Origin: Lactuca virosa
Lineage: Eukaryota > Streptophyta > Magnoliopsida > Asterales > Asteraceae
NCBI GenBank assembly: GCA_928212115.1
Contig: CAKMRJ010002223.1
Span: 311,171,963 to 311,235,962, forward strand
Direction of reading: 5' to 3'
DNA length: 64,000 nucleotides
Part shown: one piece after another, positions 57,846 to 64,000 of the stretch
Layout of the letters: every line of letters starts with the position of its first letter
How positions within the stretch are numbered: position 1 is the first letter of the stretch
Position numbers and translations under genes: made by a program
Notes under the pieces: generated by a model
The model's input: the letters and a program-made list of their open reading frames with translations, nothing else
Database searches by the model: none
What the model was told of the DNA's origin: nothing

Positions 57846-60800
57846 TTAGACTTCGTCCTCGAACACTGTTGCGTCTGGAAACAACTCCGGGTAGTGCTCC
57901 CCCATCTCCTCCTTGGGCTCCCAAGTCCACTCAGAACCCTTATTGTGCTGCCACTGCACCTTCACCAGCTGAACAACCTTGTTCCTCAAGGTTTTTGTCT
58001 TGCGATCCAGAATCGCCACCGGCCTCTCAACGTAGTTCAGGCTGTCGTCAACCTGAATATCCTCTAAGGGCACAATCGCTTAATCATCCACTAAGTACTT
58101 CCGTAACTAGGAAACATGAAAAGTGATGTAGATTTGGCTGAGATCTGCTGGAAGATCCAATGGATACGTCACATTTCCCACCCAAGCTATAACCCTGAAA
58201 GGACCAATGTACCTAGGGCCCAACTTTCCCCGCTTCCAGAACCGGATGATACCTTTCCAAGGTGATACCTTCAGGAGAACCATGTCGCCCACATGGAACT
58301 CCAAGTCTGAATGCCGCTTGTCGGCATTGCTCTTCTGCCGACTCTGAGCAGTCTGGAGTCTGCTTCGGACCTGTTGGATCCTCTTAGTAGTCTTCAGTAG
58401 TACTTCAGTACTCCCCATGACTCTCTGACTGACCTCGCCCCAACAGATTGGGTTCCTACATTTCCTCCCGTAGAGCATCTTGAAAGGAGTGCAATCTATG
58501 CTATTGTGGTAGCTGATGTTATACGAAAATTACGCTAACGGAAGATACGTATCCCAATTGCCACTGAAATCCATCACACATGCGTGTAACATGTCCTCGA
58601 GAGTCTGTATCGTCCTCTCGCTCTGTCCATCCGTCTGAGGGTGGAAAACGGTGTTGAATTGGAGACGAGTACCCATCTCGTCGTGAAACCACTTCCAAAA
58701 TCTAGAAGTGAAACGGACATCTCAGTCTGACACCACCGAGACAGGCACTCCATGACGTGCCACTATCTCACGCACATAGATCTCGGCCATCTTTGTGGCC
58801 GATATACTCTCCTCGATCGGGATAAAATGAGCACTCTTGGTAAACCTATCCACGATGACCCATATCGAATCTAGTCCACATGTGGTCCTGGGAAGCTTGG
58901 TGATGAAATCCATGGTGATATCTTCCCATTTACACACGGGAATGTCTAGCGGCTGTATCTTGCCATGTGGTCTCTGGTGCTCGGCCTTGACCTTCCTGCA
59001 GGTCAAGCATCACTCTACATACCATGCTATGTCCCACTTCATGAAGGGCCACCAGTAATCAGGGCGAAGATCCCGATACATCTTCGTCGCCCCGGGATGG
59101 ATGGAAAACCTTGACTTTTGGGCCTCATCCATCAAAACCTATTGTACTCCGCCCGAGTACGGAAACAAACCCTACCATGCAGGGGTCAGCAACCCTCGGT
59201 TGTCATAGTCAAATGAGGCCATCGGGCCTACGATCCGTTTGCACTTCTGGCACTCTTCCTTCAGGCCCTCGACCTGCGCCTCCTGGATCTGCTCTAGCAA
59301 CAGAGTAATCACTGTCATCCTCAGACATATATCTCGAATCAGAGCTACCAATGCCTTGCGGCTTAGAGCATCGAACACCACTTTGGCCTTGCCCGAGTGG
59401 TAGAGGATCTCACAGTCGTAATCCTTCACCACATATAACCACCGACGCTGCCTCATGTTTAAATTCGGCTGATCCATGAGGTACCTCAAACTCTTGTGGT
59501 TCGTGTAAATGGTACAACAAGTCCCATAGAGGTAATGCCGCCAAAACTTGAGGGCGAAAACCATAGCCCCCAACTCTAGATCATGTGTCGGATAGTTAGC
59601 CTTGTGAAGCTTGAGCTGCCTCGAAGCATAAGCTATCACGTGACCTCGCTCCATCAATACCGCATCCATGCCGGTGATCGAAACATGACAGTAAACCACG
59701 AAGTCATCAACTCCCTCTGGCAAAGTCAAAATTGGTGCCTCGCATAACCGTTGTCTAAGAGTCTCGAAGGCTGCCTGCTGCTCAGGCCCCTAGCGGAATG
59801 TCACCGACTTCTTGGCCAGTCGAGTCAAAGGAACAACGATCTTGGAGAAATCCTTGATGAATCTCCAGTAATAACCCACTAGACCAAGAAAACTCCGAAT
59901 CTCAGATGGAGATGGTAGAACCTCCCACTACATCACGACCTCTATCTTGGCCGGATCGACCAGAATACCCTTCTGGTTGACAAGGTGCCCCAGAGACTGC
60001 ACCTCGCGTAACAAGAACTCACACTTGGAGAACTTTGCGAAAAGTCTCTCCCTCCTCAGAGTCTCCAGAACCTCCCTCAGGTGCTCCTCATGTTGCGCCC
60101 GAGTCTTGGAATAAACCAAGATGTCATCAAGGAAAACTATCATAGACCGGTCTAGCATCGGTCTGCACACACGGTTCATGAGGTCCATGAACGCGGCTGG
60201 AGTATTGGTGAGCCCAAACGAAATCACCACAAACTCATAGTGACTATAGCGAGTCCTAAAAGATGTCTTCTGCACATCCTCGTCTCTGAATCGCATCTGG
60301 TGATAACCCGATCGCGGATCAATCTTGGAGAACCAAGATGCACCCTGTAGCTGGTCAAACAAATAATCAATCCTTGGGAGGGGATAACGGTTCTTCATCG
60401 TTACCTTATTCAGCTCTCGGTAGTCTATGCACATCCGATGTGACCCGTCCTTCTTCTTCACAAACAGGATCGGGGCTCCCTATGGCAAACTACTCGGCCT
60501 GATAAATCCGTTGTCTAGAAGCTCTTGCAGATGCGTAGACAACTCCTGCATCTCGGGAGGATCCAACCGATATGGTGCCGTGGCTATCGCAGTCGCACCA
60601 GGGACTAGGTCAATCCAGAACTCAACCTGTCTCTATGGAGGTATCCCAGGAAAATCCTCCGGGAATACGTCCGGGTACTCTCGCCTTGGCTATAGGAGCC
60701 GCACCCGGGTATCCATAATATAGTGCCTCGCCCTCGCTGCTGAACATAAAGTCGGTCCATGATGCGGCCTCTCACCCTGAATCACTAACCCTCCCCCACA

Positions 60801-61171
60801 AGGAGTATGAACTCTCACTATTTACTGCTCGCAGTCAATCACTGCCCTATTGGAGTCAACCAATCCATACCGACTATAACCTTGTTCCCTCGCAGGGGAA
60901 TGGGGACCAAATCTACTAAAAGTTGCTCGTCGAACAACTGTAGTGTACACCCCCGATGAACTCTGGAAACCCGAAAGGTGCTATCGTCTGCTATCTCCAT
61001 ATCCAGTGGACAATCTAACTCCCCCGGAGCTCCAACAAATCGCTTTCTCAGTGCGAGCGATACAAAAGATCGGGTAGCCCCTGAATCAAACAATACAACA
61101 ACAGATATATCGTTCACAAGGAACGATCCCGTAACGACATTAGGAGCTGCACGTGCCTCCTCTGCTTTCAA
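57846..61171 (-). pseudogene. Element D pol: protease to integrase with chromodomain-like tail
   Basis: Minus strand: protease (VVLFDSGATRSFVSLAL, intact Asp), reverse transcriptase (HRMCIDYRELNKVTMKNRYP, FVVISFGLTNTPAAFMDLMN, MIVFLDDILVYSK with both Asp), RNase H (VYCHVSITGMDAVL, normally Asp for His; HSGKAKVVFDALSRK), integrase (CRKVKAEHQRPHG, ITMDFITKLP, VVSD, then after a stop HPQTDGQSERT) and the C-terminus VGDMVLLKVSPWKG and KVQWQHNKGSEWTWEPKEEM, ending at 57846. In-frame stops occur near 58083, 58533, 58722, 59021, 59790 and 59928. The tail is the chromodomain-like end typical of chromoviruses. Confidence 0.9.
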
Positions 61172-62265
61172 CTAGAAGGCTCTGCTCTTCGCCACTGGCG
61201 CCTCTGTTCGGCCCTGTCGGCCGTCTATAATCCTAAATATGGTAGGAGCGGGTGCTGCCACCTTCCCTACTGCATCTAAACTTGGACACTGGGACCTCGT
61301 GTGGCCACTCTGATTGCACTGAAAGCAAATCAGATCAGATACTGTGGTGTTGGTGGTAGCAGTACAATCCTTACTCATATGTCCAATTTGGCCGCACTAG
61401 AAGTAGCCCGAACTGCCCGCCCTACACGTGCCCTCGTGCATCCGACCACACTTGCCGCAGCGGCCTCGGCCATGCTGACCCTTCCCTCGGGAATCTACCA
61501 TGGGCTTTTTGCCCGAGCCCTCCATGCCAGACACAGCTTCTGGCTTCCTCTTTCTCTCCATCTCTAAATCGATCTCTCTCTCTCTCAGGAGCCCTAGCAA
61601 TCATATCCTCCACCGTCTTGCAGCTGGATCGGCTCACAAACTGGCGGATATCACTCTACAACATTTAATGATATCGGGCCTTCTTCATCTCCACGTCCGC
61701 CACGTACTGCGGAACGAGAAGGGCCCTCTCCCTAAACTTGGGGGGTGATCTCCACCAATGTCTCATTCGTCTGCTCGAGAAATCACTCTAGGTCATCGCA
61801 TCTAGAACTGCATCATCTCCAATGGCTCGTCCCATCTCCTCCCACCAGTCACGTGCCCTGTCCTTCAGAAGACAGGACGCAAGTCGGAACTTGTCCCCCT
61901 CGGGACATCGGCTCGTACGGAACGCGTTGGCGACATCAGACAACCATATAGTGCTAGCAATGGGGTCCCGAGACCCATGGTAATCGGGGATCTCCACAAG
62001 CTCTAAAATCCGTGAATGTCAGTGTGCGCGACCCCATCATGGCTGCCACCTCAGTGTGGAATGCACTCAGTCTCTCATCCAAAAGCTCTAAAATACCCTC
62101 CTTGATCGTACCGAAGATCACAAGAGTCTGATCCAGAATACTGCGCGTGCCCTCAGACGAAATGAATTCTCTTGTCTGCTCATCTAGCTGCCCGGCTCCA
62201 CAGCCCAAGCCTGATCCCTCACCGACACCTGAACTGCCGACTGGCCTAGTACGTAGCGTCACCAT
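61172..62265 (-). pseudogene. Element D gag
   Basis: The likely start at 62265 (MVTLRTRPVGSSG) leads to QTLVIFGTIKEGILELLDER, capsid (WLSDVANAFRTSRCPEGDKF, LKDRARDWWEEMGRAIGDD), a decayed part at 61640-61790, a basic region with DLEMERKRKPEAVSGM, and zinc-knuckle motifs CGKCGRMHEGTC, CGQIGHMSKDC and CFQCNQSGHTRSQC. A stop at about 61397 removes the first Cys-containing half of the middle knuckle. Gag would coat element RNA. Frameshifts near 61955, 61780 and 61420 disable it. Confidence 0.85.
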
Positions 62266-63130
62266 ACTGAAAATACACCATAACAAACATCAGAATACTC
62301 ATCATAACTCGAGGGATCTCACACGCTACAACTTCCCTCGGTTCGTCTCATCCTACCTTGATTCGATTACGGATCCTCTGCTATTAGTAGTACGAGCCCA
62401 TACTACCTTCCACATCTATCCGTACTTTCCTCAAGAACTGCCTTGACTCCAGCAAGTCCCTTCTACTGCTACTGCTACTAATCTCATCTGAGGCATGCCC
62501 TAGGGTAATCACCAACCCACTCTCCGCCATCAGCTGCATAAGAAGTCCCTGCTATCTCCCCCTAACTAGCTTGCGAATACCATTACATATCACTAAGACT
62601 AGATAATTCTTCAAATGAGAGATCCTACCCTACAACGGTTGGACTCAAACAAGAGCTGCGAAATAGAGCTAGACCTAACCTTCTAAAATTATTTAGTCCT
62701 CGCAATATGTAACTTAACATATTCGTTTACTAGTTAGTAATAGATAACTAAGACTCCTAAAAGCACAAAGCAAGCAACATTCGAGCATCGAGTAAACATA
62801 ATCAAGCATATCCTAATCAGGGCATCATATCACTGACTAAACTGTACTAGCATGCATTTCATAAGCTTATACAAATATAACAGTCACATAAGGCATCCTT
62901 CCTAGATCCTTAGCCCTAATCTAGCATGCAGTTCTCATAAGCATATCATAACATAAACTTGTATGGGTAAATTGGTAGTACTTACTTGAGCTCGACTAAT
63001 TGCATTCACCACATCCTTTTTCTCTTTTCAAATTCCATTTTATAAAAATATTTTTTTCATTTAAAAAATATTTATACCAAGTCCTTAGTTTGAGTTCAGA
63101 CACACCCAAGAGTGTGCCCTAATCCCTCAA
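62266..63130 (-). other. Leader of element D
   Basis: No gene; includes AT-rich tracts at 63030-63080. It separates the primer site from gag on the minus strand. Confidence 0.5.
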
Positions 63131-63148
63131 ACCAAGGCTCTGATACCA
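63131..63148 (-). promoter_or_regulatory. Primer-binding site of element D
   Basis: Minus-strand TGGTATCAGAGCCTTGG adjoins the 5' LTR after three bases; complementary to initiator tRNA-Met. Confidence 0.92.
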
Positions 63149-63151
63149 ACT

Positions 63152-64000
63152 TGAAACATCCCAAAAACACGGTCAAAAAATTCCATTTTTTAAATCATTA
63201 ATAAAACCATATTTATCCAAACATCATATAAAAGCATACACCATGTATCTCAAATATCATAAAATATGTCTAACATATCAGAGTAAAAACATCCTAGGCT
63301 AAACAAATGGTGTGTGCACCGCAATCATCCCGAGCTCTTCCCCTTGCTACCAGAAGTACATGAAACTAAAATTGTAAACTGTAAGCACGAAGCTTAGTGA
63401 GTCTCCCGAAACTACCACATACCATACACATATCATGCAACTAGGAGATACGGGCCCCGCCCACACTCAGCCACTATGAGATACGGGCCCCGCCCACACT
63501 CACCTACTATGAGATACGAGACCGGCCCACACTCAGCTACTAGGAGATACGGGCCCCGCCCACACTCAGCTACTATGAGATACGGGCCCCGCCCACACTC
63601 AGCTACTATGAGATACGAGCCCCGCCCACACTCGACTACTGAACATATCACATATATGGGCCGACCTTGGTGCCGTAGACCCGTTCCTACTAAAGGAAAC
63701 TCACCTCGTAAGCTAGTTGTGAAATCTCGCATGAGGAATCTCTGACGGCTGCTCCAACAACTCCCCAACTATCATTATCACAATAATCCTTTAGTCAAAA
63801 ATTGATAATCCTTCTAAGGGTAAAATAACCATTTTACCCCTTGTCAAAGTTAACATTCTGACTGGATCTACTCGCCGAGTTGACCTACCAACTCGCCGAG
63901 TTCTATAACTCAAAAATCCAGGAATCACGATCCAACTCACCGAGTAATCCCCCTGAATCGTCGAGTTCTATCAGGTACATAATTGGGAAAACACGATTTA
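63152..64000 (-). repeat. 5' LTR of element D (partial, runs off the window)
   Basis: Matches 26314-26415 followed by 55996 onward, and therefore shows the uninterrupted LTR. Includes six 33-bp units and ACTCGCCGAGT motifs. Confidence 0.93.
63445..63642 (+). repeat. 33-bp tandem repeat in right LTR of D, six copies
   Basis: Units start at 63445, 63478, 63511, 63544, 63577 and 63610. The 80-bp stretch and last separate unit of the left LTR are absent. Confidence 0.93.

Larger units (their letters stand above)
26314..64000 (-). mobile_element. Ty3/gypsy element D, outermost layer of the nest
   Basis: The left LTR starts at 26314 (TGAAACATCCC), is cut at 26415, resumes at 55991 and ends TTACA at 57829, about 1.94 kb in all. 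The internal region 57830-63151 holds gag and pol on the minus strand. The right LTR starts at 63152 with the same TGAAACATCCC and runs past the window end. The intact right LTR (63250-63270) shows the unbroken form of the sequence interrupted at 26415/55991. Gag-pol order, chromodomain-like tail and initiator-Met primer fit a Tekay-like chromovirus. Confidence 0.92.

Overview
The window is plant nuclear repeat DNA made of stacked LTR retrotransposons; I see no host gene, rRNA or tRNA in it. A composite-family plant, most likely lettuce (Lactuca), is suggested by the style of the Ty3/gypsy polyproteins, by U3 palindromes of the ACTCGTCGAGT type, and by a gag-like repeat protein that I associate with lettuce relatives. 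The genus is recognition from memory, not a search result.

Left part (1-26313). A Ty3/gypsy element (A, plus strand, running in from the left and ending at 16272) has LTRs of about 3.08 kb, an initiator tRNA-Met primer site at 1121, an extra ORF before gag, and a badly deleted gag-pol. A Ty1/copia element (copia-1, 3611-10997, plus) sits in its zinc-knuckle region with a perfect GGATT target duplication. Next come E (16273-19894, plus), a promoter, 5'-UTR intron and gag-like pseudogene followed by one short LTR, then F (about 19895-25047), a Tat-type gypsy remnant with pol on the minus strand and a separate gene-like pseudogene on the plus strand facing it, then a poorly resolved piece (25048-26313).

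Right part (26314-64000) is one five-level nest. Gypsy D (minus) has its left LTR split by copia-2 (26416-55990, minus). Copia-2 has its right LTR split by gypsy C (33339-55739, minus). C has its reverse transcriptase gene split by gypsy B (about 37617-51135, minus). B has its gag split by a solo LTR (45686-47883, plus) with a perfect CCACC duplication. The joins are supported by target-site duplications and by rejoining LTR or coding sequence across each insert.

All coding regions are pseudogenes, though some domains keep their key residues (the DD35E integrases of C and F, the DSG proteases of C and D). The most unusual signals are: (1) in the copia family, repeated hairpins whose apical sequence is conserved while the stem differs from site to site; (2) a 1.02-kb near-perfect inverted repeat with a 66-bp spacer inside B's integrase; (3) a donor, branch-point and acceptor set conserved in the LTRs of A, B and the solo LTR, suggesting a spliced leader; (4) arrays of short palindromes in the U3 regions, with the same motif shared by unrelated elements.
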